From contig RKRS01000140.1 of assembly GCA_007571275.1 (NCBI GenBank), positions 1 through 8,515 of the forward strand: a DNA stretch of 8,515 nucleotides, written 5' to 3'. The stretch comes from Dehalococcoidia bacterium (GTDB lineage: Bacteria > Chloroflexota > Dehalococcoidia > Bin125). This document shows, in pieces, positions 1 through 6,615 of the stretch. The position numbers and the translations under genes are program-made. Every line of letters begins with the position of its first letter. Positions within the stretch are counted from its first letter, which is position 1. A model generated the notes under the pieces. The model was not told the origin of the DNA, ran no database searches, and worked only from the letters and a program-made list of their open reading frames with translations.

Positions 1-633
1 GAGCATCGTGACGCAGCGATTGACGGCGGGCATCGGAATGTCACCACGCTGACGCCGTCCCGCCTCAGTCAGCACGACCATCAAGGCACGCAAGATGCGC
101 TGCACGAGACAGCGGACATCGGCGTCGACGCTGTCGAGCCTGATGACGCGACCCTCAACCCACTTGACTTCGGTACAGCCGTGCATGAAGCGCTGGAATC
201 GGCCAACTTCGGCGATCTCGCAGTCACCCGGATGCGGACGACGCGCATCTGCCGCAAGCATCATCTGCCGCCTGAACCTGTCTGCGCTCAGGTTGAGCGC
301 GCCCTGCAGTCCGAGTTGATCCAGCGCGCCGCACGCGCTGACGTCATCCACCGCGAGCTGCCGCTTACCACGATCAAGCAGACGGGCGGGCAAACCATCA
401 TCACCGAAGGCGTCGCCGACTTACTCTTTTCCGATCACGGACGCTGGGTGCTGGTTGACTACAAATCGGACGAGACGATACCACCCGAACGCCTCAACAC
501 ATACCACCGACAGCTACAAACATACGCCTCCATGCTGAACGACGCAGGAACACCGGTGCAGGAGGCGTACATACTACTCACCGCAACTGGCGAGTCGATC
601 GCTGTCCCGCTGAGCGACGAACATGCCTCGTAG
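1..633 (+). CDS. AddA-like ATP-dependent helicase-nuclease, C-terminal nuclease domain (5' partial)
   Basis: The frame is open from base 1 and ends at TAG 631-633, giving 210 residues of a protein whose start lies outside the window. The visible part fits the RecB-family PD-(D/E)XK nuclease domain at the C-terminus of AddA/RecB-type UvrD helicases, which process double-strand DNA ends for recombination. Numbering from the window edge, GTAVHEALE (58-66) is the GxxxH-type motif, HRELPL lies near 118, GVADLL carries Asp140, LVDYKSD carries Asp153 and Lys155 (the D-x-K catalytic pair), and QLQTY (171-175) is the QxxxY motif. All nuclease motifs are present, so it looks active. The helicase domains and any AddB partner would lie upstream. 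The first ATG/GTG codons seen inside (for example GTG 181) are internal, not the start. The family is clear; AddA versus another RecB-like nuclease is less certain. Confidence 0.85.
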   Translation, partial: EHRDAAIDGGHRNVTTLTPSRLSQHDHQGTQDALHETADIGVDAVEPDDATLNPLDFGTAVHEALESANFGDLAVTRMRTTRICRKHHLPPEPVCAQVERALQSELIQRAARADVIHRELPLTTIKQTGGQTIITEGVADLLFSDHGRWVLVDYKSDETIPPERLNTYHRQLQTYASMLNDAGTPVQEAYILLTATGESIAVPLSDEHAS

Positions 634-688
634 CGGCCACAGCGGATATCGTCAGACCGAACGTCATCGCCTGTTGATCGCCCATCGC

Positions 689-693
689 AGGAG
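689..693 (+). promoter_or_regulatory. Ribosome binding site of the carboxyltransferase gene
   Basis: AGGAG ends 8 bases before ATG 702. This supports that ATG as the start and places the gene 68 bases after the nuclease stop codon. Confidence 0.6.
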
Positions 694-701
694 TCGCGCA
701 T

Positions 702-2264
702 ATGGTCGCCAACCCACCCACTCCGCAGCAGATTCGTGAAGATCTCCTGATGCGCCGTCAGAAGATCGTCGCCGAGATGGGATCGCCCGAACGCATCGCC
801 CGACAGCACGCCAAAGGTCGCCTGACCATCCGCGAACGGCTCGACAAACTCTTCGACCCCGGCAGCTTCCGCGAGATCGGCACGTTCGCCGTTTCTGAAG
901 TGCCCAACGTGCGCGATCGCACGCCAGGCGACGGCAAGATCGGCGGCTGGGGCACGATCGATGGCCGACCCGCAACCGGCTGCGGCGACGATGTCACGGT
1001 GCTGCACGGCTCATCCTCCGTCGTCGGTGGGAAGCGGATGAAACGCATTTATGAGCAAGCGCTCAAACAGGGCGTGCCCTACGTCTACTTCGGCGAGACC
1101 GGCGGCGCGCGTCTGCCTGACGCGCTCGGCTCCGAAGGCTTCAGCAAGATCCCGCCTGGCATCGAGTCCGCACGCCGACGGCGACGCATCCCGATGGCGA
1201 CCGCCATCGTCGGTGAGTCGTTCGGCGGCTCCAGTTTTCACAGCGCCTATTCCGACTTCACCGTCCAGGTGCGCGGCTCGGCGCTCAATGTCTCTTCCCC
1301 GCGGGTCATCGAGATCGCCACGGGCGAGCTGATCACGCTCCAGGAACTGGGCGGCGTCGATATCCATCTGGATCTCACCGGTCAGATCGATCAGGTCTCA
1401 GAAACCGAAGATGACGCAATCGGGCAAATCAAGTCGTTCCTCTCGTACCTGCCATCCAACTGCTGGGAGCTGCCGCCCGTGCGCGAGGGCTACGACCATG
1501 CCGATCACGATCCAACAATCGCCAATCTCGTGCCGACTCGTCGGCAGCGCGCATACGACATGCACCGCGTGATCGAGCGAATCGTCGACGATGGTGAGAT
1601 GCTCGAACTGAAACCACGCTTCGGCCGCTCACTGATTACCGCCCTGGCCAGAATCGGCGGCCATACGGTCGGCATCCTGGCCAGCAATCCGATGTTCAAC
1701 GCTGGCGCGCTCGATCCCAACACCTGCGACAAGGGCGCCCAATTCGTCTGCCTGTGCGAGGCATTCAACATTCCCACCATCTGGCTACAGGACGTGCCGG
1801 GCTTCATCGTCGGCTCGCAACCCGAACATGCGCGTCTGCTGCACAAGGCGATCATGTTCATGGAAGCGCTCGCGTTGATGACCGTGCCCCGGATGACCGT
1901 CGTACTACGCAAGGCCTTCGGACTCGCCTACTTCTCGCTCTCCGGCAACAGCATGGACAACTCGCTCGTCACCGCCTGGCCCGGCGCCGAGATCTCGTTC
2001 ATGGATCCTGGCGTCGGAGTCAACGTGGTGCACACCCGCGACATCGCCAACGCCGCCGATCCCGACGCCGAGCGACAGCGCCTGATCGATGAGTGGACGC
2101 TCGGTCACGAACCATGGGGAGCGGCGGGGATCATGAATCTGGACGAGATCATCGATCCCGCCGACACACGTCGCTGGTTACTGGAAGCCGTCCAACGCTT
2201 CCCGGTCACTCCGCCGCCGCACGGACAGACCCGAGAGCTCGCCAGCTGGCCCACCTGCGTCTAG
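702..2264 (+). CDS. Acyl-CoA carboxylase, carboxyltransferase (beta) subunit
   Basis: This 520-residue protein has the length and two-domain crotonase-like fold pattern of propionyl-CoA/methylmalonyl-CoA-type carboxyltransferase subunits (PccB, AccD5, MmdA). Such subunits move a carboxyl group from biotin to an acyl-CoA in the cytoplasm. The N-terminal half has the family opening (GRLTIRERLDKLFDPGSF, 39-56) and the acyl-CoA pocket GGARLPDALG (134-143). The C-terminal half has AGALDPNTCDKGAQF (334-348), NIPTIWLQDVPGFIVGS (356-372), VPRMTVVLRKAFGLAYF (395-411) and the closing DPADTRRWL (485-493). In common PccB the first pocket reads GGARIQEG and the second GFLPG. The LPDA and IVGS variants seen here suggest a divergent branch, so the substrate is uncertain. 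No biotin carboxylase or biotin carrier gene is in the window. Stop is TAG. Confidence 0.93.
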   Translation: MVANPPTPQQIREDLLMRRQKIVAEMGSPERIARQHAKGRLTIRERLDKLFDPGSFREIGTFAVSEVPNVRDRTPGDGKIGGWGTIDGRPATGCGDDVTVLHGSSSVVGGKRMKRIYEQALKQGVPYVYFGETGGARLPDALGSEGFSKIPPGIESARRRRRIPMATAIVGESFGGSSFHSAYSDFTVQVRGSALNVSSPRVIEIATGELITLQELGGVDIHLDLTGQIDQVSETEDDAIGQIKSFLSYLPSNCWELPPVREGYDHADHDPTIANLVPTRRQRAYDMHRVIERIVDDGEMLELKPRFGRSLITALARIGGHTVGILASNPMFNAGALDPNTCDKGAQFVCLCEAFNIPTIWLQDVPGFIVGSQPEHARLLHKAIMFMEALALMTVPRMTVVLRKAFGLAYFSLSGNSMDNSLVTAWPGAEISFMDPGVGVNVVHTRDIANAADPDAERQRLIDEWTLGHEPWGAAGIMNLDEIIDPADTRRWLLEAVQRFPVTPPPHGQTRELASWPTCV

Positions 2265-2429
2265 CTTCCCCTTCTGGAGGATTTCACACTCCCCCCGCTG
2301 GCGGAAGCGCTCTGTTCCCACACTTCCCCCGCCGGGGGAAGTCGGCGCGCAGCGACGGATGGGGGCTCCCATTCACAGCGCGAGGGAAGCCCCCTCAGCC
2401 GCTACGCGGCAGCTCCCCCAGAGGGGGAG
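2265..2429. other. Convergent intergenic gap filled with palindromic repeats
   Basis: This is the gap between the carboxyltransferase stop and the oppositely oriented alkylation repair gene. It consists mostly of GC-rich hairpins of the repeat family described separately. The first 55 bases (CTTCCCCTTCTGGAGGA and onward) look like a decayed copy. No hairpin is followed by a T-run, so I do not call an intrinsic terminator. No credible gene is present. Confidence 0.6.
2322..2370 (+). repeat. Palindromic intergenic repeat, copy A (plus orientation)
   Basis: ACTTCCCCC (2322-2330) pairs perfectly with GGGGGAAGT (2334-2342) across a GCC loop. It is followed by an imperfect GCGC-type second hairpin and a closing GGGGGCTCCC. 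This order (C-run hairpin, short GC hairpin, G-rich tail) is shared by the other copies in the window. Confidence 0.65.
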
Positions 2430-2431
2430 CT
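2384..2431 (-). repeat. Palindromic intergenic repeat, copy B (minus orientation)
   Basis: AGCTCCCCC (2411-2419) pairs perfectly with GGGGGAGCT (2423-2431) around an AGA loop. GCCGC (2398-2402) pairs with GCGGC (2406-2410) around TAC. Read on the minus strand it has the same module order as copy A. The two copies face each other, and their ends (2361-2370 and 2384-2394) also pair, with one bulged A. The repeat reaches into the stop codon of the minus-strand alkylation repair gene. Confidence 0.7.
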
Positions 2432-3143
2432 ATGGGGAAGCCGTGGATGAGGGAAAGCGCTGGGCGTGGCGCTGGCGCATCGCTTCCGACGGTTTGGCGA
2501 GCTTGTGGCCGGTCTCGATCTTGTTGCGCACCTCACGCACGATGACGGGCGCGAGACGCTCGGCGTGGGTTTCGAGGAAGGCCTCGACTGGCGCAGGATC
2601 GCGCTGGGCCAACTCACGTAGCGCCCAACTCAGCGCCTTACGCTGTAGGCGATTGCGATCTTCGACGAACCGCTCACAGATCGCCAGCGTACGCAGCGCG
2701 TCGCCCTGCCCGAGATGACGCTCATTCAGCGCAATCGTCGAGACCAACGCCGTTCGCCGCCACCATTCGTCCTCTGAGCCAGCCCAGATCAGCACCCGTT
2801 GATCGGTAATTTGTCCGCGCTGCCAACAGGGACCGCTCAATTTGCGAGCGAAGTGATCGACCGACGCCCAGCCGTCCAGCGTCCGACCGAGCCGCTCCAG
2901 CCAGCGCCAGTCCAGCGCGTCCCGCGCAGCTCGCTGACGGAACGCGATCTCGAACGCGACCATCCGCGCGCCATCTACGTCACTTCCCACTAGCTCATCC
3001 GCGATGCCCAGCGCGACTTCACCGTCTTCCTCCTTGAGGCGTCGCGCGGCGTTGCGGGCGACCGTTCTCATACCCGGCGTGCGCAGTGGTCGAGGGAGTT
3101 CATCGAGGTCGATCAGGATGGCGTTGATCTCCGGGTGTGGCAT
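2430..3143 (-). CDS. AlkD-like DNA alkylation repair protein (HEAT-repeat family)
   Basis: The protein has 237 residues from ATG 3143, which lies 16 bases after the stop of the upstream dehydrogenase gene. A longer TTG-started frame from 3197 would overlap that gene and is less likely. Helical, Arg/Glu/Leu-rich sequence and family motifs match the AlkC/AlkD superfamily, HEAT-like proteins that excise or recognise alkylated bases such as N3-methyladenine or N7-methylguanine. Comparing from memory with Bacillus AlkD, GWASVD (91-96) supplies the Trp and Asp of the WDxVD motif, EWWRR (126-130) supplies the DNA-contacting Arg, and LSWALRELAQRDP (171-183) supplies the later Trp. The key residues therefore appear retained. 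It is the last gene of the minus-strand cluster. Its C-terminal residues are encoded at the edge of a palindromic repeat, which may have altered its end. Confidence 0.82.
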   Translation of the reverse strand: MPHPEINAILIDLDELPRPLRTPGMRTVARNAARRLKEEDGEVALGIADELVGSDVDGARMVAFEIAFRQRAARDALDWRWLERLGRTLDGWASVDHFARKLSGPCWQRGQITDQRVLIWAGSEDEWWRRTALVSTIALNERHLGQGDALRTLAICERFVEDRNRLQRKALSWALRELAQRDPAPVEAFLETHAERLAPVIVREVRNKIETGHKLAKPSEAMRQRHAQRFPSSTASP

Positions 3144-3159
3144 GTGTGCGAAGTCCGAG

Positions 3160-4641
3160 CTATGTCTGGGCGGCGCTGCGACCAGCGATGCGGCCAAACA
3201 CGCTGCCCGCCATCAAGCCTGAGCCGCCGGCGTAGTTGTTGTAGAAGAGCCCCCCGACCAGCTCGCCGGCCGCGTAGAGACCGGGCATCGGACGATCTTC
3301 CGTGTCCAGTACTTGCCCGCTGCGCGGGTCGATCTTGAGTCCGCCAAAGGTGAAGGTGATACCGCAGGTCACGGCATAGCCAAGGTATGGCGGCGCGTCG
3401 AAGGGCAGCGCCCAGTTTGACTTCGGCGGCCGAATGCCGGCAGTCCCCACGCCGTCCAGGGCGGATGGATTGAATCGGGACGGGCCATCCGATGGACAGG
3501 CGGCGTTGTACTCAGCGACCGTGCGTTCCAGCCCAGCGACATCGACGCCCAGCGCGTCGGCCAGGCCGGCAATCGTATCGGCCTGCGCCATCGTCGCCTG
3601 TCGGACGTGGTACTCGTCGCGCAACAGATGCGCCGTGCGCTGATCAAACAGCTGGAACGCCGCCCGCTGTGGCTGCGCCAGAATCGCTCGTCCGTACCGC
3701 GCATAGGTGTAGTTGCGCAGGTCCGCCCCTTCATCGACAAAGCGCTCGCCATCCAGATTCACGATTAAGCCGTAGGGATAAGAATGCTTCTGGTACAGAT
3801 CGGCCACGATGCGATTACCGGTCGGCGGCGCATTGAGATCCCATGCGACCGCGTGCGCGCCTGACCAGTTCCCGAAGGGCTGAGCGCCCGCGTCAATCGC
3901 GGCGCGGATGGCGTCACCGGTATTGAATCGGGTTCCGCGCACCTTGGCCATGTCCCAACCGGGGCCGAGATAGCGAGTGCGCATCTCGGTATTGGCCTCG
4001 AACCCACCCGCGGCCAGGACGACTGCGTCTGCCTCAAGCGCCTCCACCGTGTCGTCGGTCCACAACTCGACACCGGAAATCCGCCGACCGTCGCGCTGCA
4101 GATTGACCACCTTACAGCCGTATCGGACCTGCACGCCGACTCGCTCGGCTGCGTCGAATTGTTGATCGGACAGCCCCTTGCCCGCCCCCACCGCTTCTAC
4201 GCTGAGACCGCCGTAGAAAACGAGCTTGCCATCGACCTCGTTCGCTTGCCGACCCGTCATGAGCGCGAATCGGATGCCCTGATCATGCAGCCACTGCATG
4301 GTTGGCGCAGCTTCGCGGACCAGCGCCGAGGCCATGCCATCATCGATCAGGCCGTCGGTCACCCGAGCCAGATCGGAGCGGAACTGGGCGAGCGGATAGG
4401 AACCGACGTCGACGCGCTCGACCTCCGCCTCGCTCAGATCAGGGATGATGGCGCGGATGTCGTCGATGCCGTTATACGGAAAGCGGAACCCGCCGCCAGT
4501 GAAGTAAGTGTTGCCGCCGCGCTCAGCCTCAGGCGCTTTTTCCAGCACCGTCACCTCTGCGCCGTGCGCTCTTGCCGAGAGCGCCGCGCACAACGCCGCA
4601 TTGCCCGCCCCGACCACAATGACATGGGGACTCTGTGTCAT
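3160..4641 (-). CDS. TcuA-like FAD-dependent dehydrogenase (fumarate reductase/succinate dehydrogenase flavoprotein family)
   Basis: This 493-residue protein is a complete flavoprotein of the FAD-dependent tricarballylate dehydrogenase type (TcuA). That enzyme oxidises tricarballylate to cis-aconitate, and relatives act on other carboxylates or enones. The N-terminus has a Rossmann dinucleotide site, VVGAGNAALCAA (9-20), with acidic Glu34 for the ribose and RGGNTYFTGGGFR (41-53). GERFVDEGADLRNYTYARYG (298-317) is a segment I associate with TcuA. The C-terminus has the FAD-closing block GLYAAGELVGGLFYNNYAGG (454-473). There is no signal peptide, so it is probably cytoplasmic. The start ATG follows GGGAGG closely. 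The gene lies inside the 3' tail of the transporter frame, so the two are likely co-transcribed. No TcuB electron-transfer partner is present, so substrate and electron acceptor are open. Confidence 0.87.
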   Translation of the reverse strand: MTQSPHVIVVGAGNAALCAALSARAHGAEVTVLEKAPEAERGGNTYFTGGGFRFPYNGIDDIRAIIPDLSEAEVERVDVGSYPLAQFRSDLARVTDGLIDDGMASALVREAAPTMQWLHDQGIRFALMTGRQANEVDGKLVFYGGLSVEAVGAGKGLSDQQFDAAERVGVQVRYGCKVVNLQRDGRRISGVELWTDDTVEALEADAVVLAAGGFEANTEMRTRYLGPGWDMAKVRGTRFNTGDAIRAAIDAGAQPFGNWSGAHAVAWDLNAPPTGNRIVADLYQKHSYPYGLIVNLDGERFVDEGADLRNYTYARYGRAILAQPQRAAFQLFDQRTAHLLRDEYHVRQATMAQADTIAGLADALGVDVAGLERTVAEYNAACPSDGPSRFNPSALDGVGTAGIRPPKSNWALPFDAPPYLGYAVTCGITFTFGGLKIDPRSGQVLDTEDRPMPGLYAAGELVGGLFYNNYAGGSGLMAGSVFGRIAGRSAAQT

Positions 4642-6325
4642 GTCGCCTCCCGCTTCCCGCTCGTCTCGGCCGTAGTCGGAGTCTGTTGCCGTTCACCCCG
4701 ATGTCGCCGTGCAGTCCATTATCACTGTGTAACCGCGATTTCTGGCCCCGGAACAGTGGCACCATCGCCGCAACCTCGACCTCGATCGCCTCACGTACGA
4801 CCCGCACCGACGCTGCCGCTTGCCCGGCTACACGCCGCACGCCGCGCTGTCCGCCGACCAATGAGAACAGAATCGCAGGCAGGCCAACAACTGCCGCAAC
4901 GAGCAGCGCCGAGCGATAGCCCTCAATCACGGCTCCACCGGTCTCCGCCGGCACTCCCTGCTGGATAGCGAAGCCAGCCGCGACCGATGTCATGATTGCC
5001 ACGCCGACCGATGCGCCGAAGGCGTTGCCAATCGTCCGCGCCGTGGTCTGTGAAGCGGACGCCGTGCCCAGCCGCTGGGGCGGCACCGCCGACATGATCA
5101 CCGCGGTATTGGGCGAGCTAAACGTCGCCGAACCCAGCCCGAGCAGCAGCATCCGCATGGCGAAATCAACCGGCGTCGTATCAGCATTCACACGAGACAA
5201 CAGCGCCAATGAGACCAGGACCATCACGATCCCGGCCGTGGTCAACGGACGCGAGCCGAAACGGTCTGATAAGCGGCCCGAGATCGGCGACCATAACAAC
5301 ATCATCATGGGCATCGTCACCATCATCAGCGCGGTATCCGTCGGACTAAACCCACGCCCGTCCTGCAGCATCGTCGGGGAGAGATACAAGGCAAAACTCA
5401 TCCCGAAGAACTGCAGGATCGCGGCCATGATCCCGAAGCTGAAGCCGCGCCCCTTGAACAACTCCAGATCCACCACCGGCGAGGCGGAGCGCCGCTCGAT
5501 GATGATGAACGCCAGCATGAAGATCGCGCCGCCGATCAGCGACACCATGACGAACGGCGAGTTAAGTCCCAGGTCACGAATTCGGTTGATCCCAAAGGTG
5601 AGGAACCCCAATGTCCCGAACAGCAGGATCGCGCCGGGAATATCCAGGCCTTTCGGGCGATGCTCCGGCGCGGCGTCGACCAGTAATCGCCAGGCGAGGA
5701 ACGCGCCGATCAGACCGAATGGCACGCGCGTCCAGAAAATCGCGCGCCAGTCGAAGATGTCGATCAGGACTCCACCCATAATCGGCCCGCAGGCGGCGCC
5801 AGCGCCGACGGTCGAAACGATCAACCCCAGACCGGTGCCGCGCTTCGACGGCGGGAAGGCGGCCGTAATGATCGCCGCCCCGTTCGCCATGGTCATCGAT
5901 GACCCGATCGCTTGCAGCACCCGGGTGCTGACCAGCTCCTCCAGCGATCCTGAGACCGCCGAGAGCAGGGTCGCGATCGTCAGCAGCGCAAAGCCGATCA
6001 CGTACAACATTTTGCGACCGTAGAGATCGCCCAACCGCCCCATCGTCAGCGACAGTCCGGTGCTGACCACGATGAAGGAGAGCGGCACCCAGATCACGTC
6101 GTCGAAGGGGCGCTCGAACTCGTTCATCAACGTAGGGATGGCGATGTTGGTGATCGAGTTATCGATCACACCCCAGAAGGTGCCGAAACAGACGACAATC
6201 GCCGCAACCCAGTAATACGGAATGGGGCCAAGCGACGGCCCGCTGACCAGCGGTCGATCATCATCCGCCGGAGGCGCTCCGCCAACTCGTGAAGAGCGCG
6301 GGGTTGCCCCGTTCCGCTGCGCCAT
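4529..6325 (-). CDS. MFS transporter, DHA2 (14-helix) type
   Basis: ATG 6325 follows AGGGG at suitable spacing. A TTG at 6358 would extend the frame, but without support. From that ATG the frame codes 598 residues. The start of the transport domain reads WGVIDNSITNIAIPTL (51-66), followed by the MFS motif A GRLGDLYGRKM (96-106), and many hydrophobic helices continue to about residue 493, a normal length for drug:H+ antiporter-2 proteins of the inner membrane. These usually export drugs or metabolites; the substrate cannot be read here. The final roughly 105 residues are not transporter-like. The last third of them is encoded over the start of the dehydrogenase gene in another frame, with 113 bases of overlap. 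Another frame ends in TGATAA at 4724-4719, so a small indel may have created the long tail. It is the first gene of the minus-strand cluster. Confidence 0.85.
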   Translation of the reverse strand: MAQRNGATPRSSRVGGAPPADDDRPLVSGPSLGPIPYYWVAAIVVCFGTFWGVIDNSITNIAIPTLMNEFERPFDDVIWVPLSFIVVSTGLSLTMGRLGDLYGRKMLYVIGFALLTIATLLSAVSGSLEELVSTRVLQAIGSSMTMANGAAIITAAFPPSKRGTGLGLIVSTVGAGAACGPIMGGVLIDIFDWRAIFWTRVPFGLIGAFLAWRLLVDAAPEHRPKGLDIPGAILLFGTLGFLTFGINRIRDLGLNSPFVMVSLIGGAIFMLAFIIIERRSASPVVDLELFKGRGFSFGIMAAILQFFGMSFALYLSPTMLQDGRGFSPTDTALMMVTMPMMMLLWSPISGRLSDRFGSRPLTTAGIVMVLVSLALLSRVNADTTPVDFAMRMLLLGLGSATFSSPNTAVIMSAVPPQRLGTASASQTTARTIGNAFGASVGVAIMTSVAAGFAIQQGVPAETGGAVIEGYRSALLVAAVVGLPAILFSLVGGQRGVRRVAGQAAASVRVVREAIEVEVAAMVPLFRGQKSRLHSDNGLHGDIGVNGNRLRLRPRRAGSGRRHDTESPCHCGRGGQCGVVRGALGKSARRRGDGAGKSA

Positions 6326-6384
6326 CACCACCCCTACGAAGCGTGTCGCGCGTCCCAAGCCGCTGCAGACGCGTCGCCTGTGTC

Positions 6385-6414
6385 AGTTTAGGCGGTCAGT
6401 TCGCACAGACGAAC
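6385..6414 (-). promoter_or_regulatory. Candidate promoter and operator of the transporter cluster
   Basis: On the minus strand TAAACT (6390-6385) fits a TAnnnT -10 box about 60 bases before the transporter ATG. Upstream of it, where a -35 box would lie, GTTCG (6399-6403) and CGAAC (6410-6414) form a perfect inverted repeat with a 6-base spacer. No good -35 hexamer is visible. This could be a repressor site, but no regulator gene is in the window. Confidence 0.3.
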
Positions 6415-6426
6415 AAACGCCTAGCA

Positions 6427-6480
6427 CCCTCCTCTGGAGGAGCTGCCTCGCAGGCCCGGACGGCGGAGCCCCCTTCCCTC
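6427..6480 (+). repeat. Palindromic intergenic repeat, copy C (degenerate)
   Basis: CTCCT (6429-6433) pairs with AGGAG (6438-6442), then GCCT (6445-6448) pairs with AGGC (6452-6455) around CGC. A CCCCCTTCCCTC tail matches the minus-strand reading of copy B. Confidence 0.55.
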
Positions 6481-6525
6481 ACTAGGTGACGACTTACTCC
6501 ACAGGGGGAAGCGTGAAACTTCAAA

Positions 6526-6571
6526 CCTTCCCCTCTGGGGAGAGGCGCCCCGTAGGGGCGGAGGGGCCTCT
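6526..6571 (+). repeat. Palindromic intergenic repeat, copy D
   Basis: CCCC (6530-6533) pairs with GGGG (6537-6540) around TCT. Then CGCCCC (6546-6551) pairs perfectly with GGGGCG (6555-6560) around GTA, followed by a GAGGGGCC tail. The module order matches copies A to C. A GGGGAAG at 6505-6511 can also pair with CTTCCCC at 6527-6533. Confidence 0.6.
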
Positions 6572-6580
6572 ACCATCCCG

Positions 6581-6609
6581 TGTTGGCCACCAACCCAACG
6601 CTCTAGACT
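6581..6609 (+). promoter_or_regulatory. Candidate leaderless promoter of the UGSC-linked operon
   Basis: TAGACT (6604-6609) fits a TAnnnT -10 box and ends 6 bases before ATG 6616, so transcription could begin at or next to the start codon. There is no Shine-Dalgarno sequence before this ATG. TGTTGG/TTGGCC (6581-6588) is a weak -35 candidate at 15-17 bases spacing. Confidence 0.4.
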
Positions 6610-6615
6610 CACTGC

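Larger units (their letters stand above)
6326..6615. other. Divergent intergenic region
   Basis: These 290 bases separate the minus-strand transporter cluster from the plus-strand UGSC pair and should hold the promoters of both. They contain an inverted repeat (6399-6414), two copies of the palindromic repeat (6427-6480 and 6526-6571) and a possible leaderless promoter next to ATG 6616. I see no credible gene or RNA gene. Confidence 0.6.

Noticed and set aside
459..1007. 182-residue minus-strand frame
   Set aside because: Overlaps the nuclease and carboxyltransferase genes on the opposite strand and has no motif of its own.
2322..2431. Intrinsic terminators
   Set aside because: The hairpins are strong but lack a following T-run and belong to a dispersed repeat family also found in the divergent region, so a terminator function is not supported.
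2093..2545. 150-residue plus-strand frame across the convergent gap
   Set aside because: Translates palindromic repeats and out-of-frame carboxyltransferase sequence; no sign of selection as protein.
3144..3197. TTG-initiated N-terminal extension of the alkylation repair gene
   Set aside because: It overlaps the dehydrogenase gene and adds no family sequence; ATG 3143 gives normal spacing.
4159..4968. 269-residue plus-strand frame
   Set aside because: Antisense to the dehydrogenase and transporter end; no recognisable domain.
4992..6023. 343-residue frame on the plus strand
   Set aside because: Antisense shadow of the MFS transporter, with Pro/Arg/Ser-rich low-complexity composition and no family motifs.
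2322..6571. CRISPR array
   Set aside because: The repeats are few, irregularly spaced, self-palindromic and in both orientations, without unique spacers of constant length.
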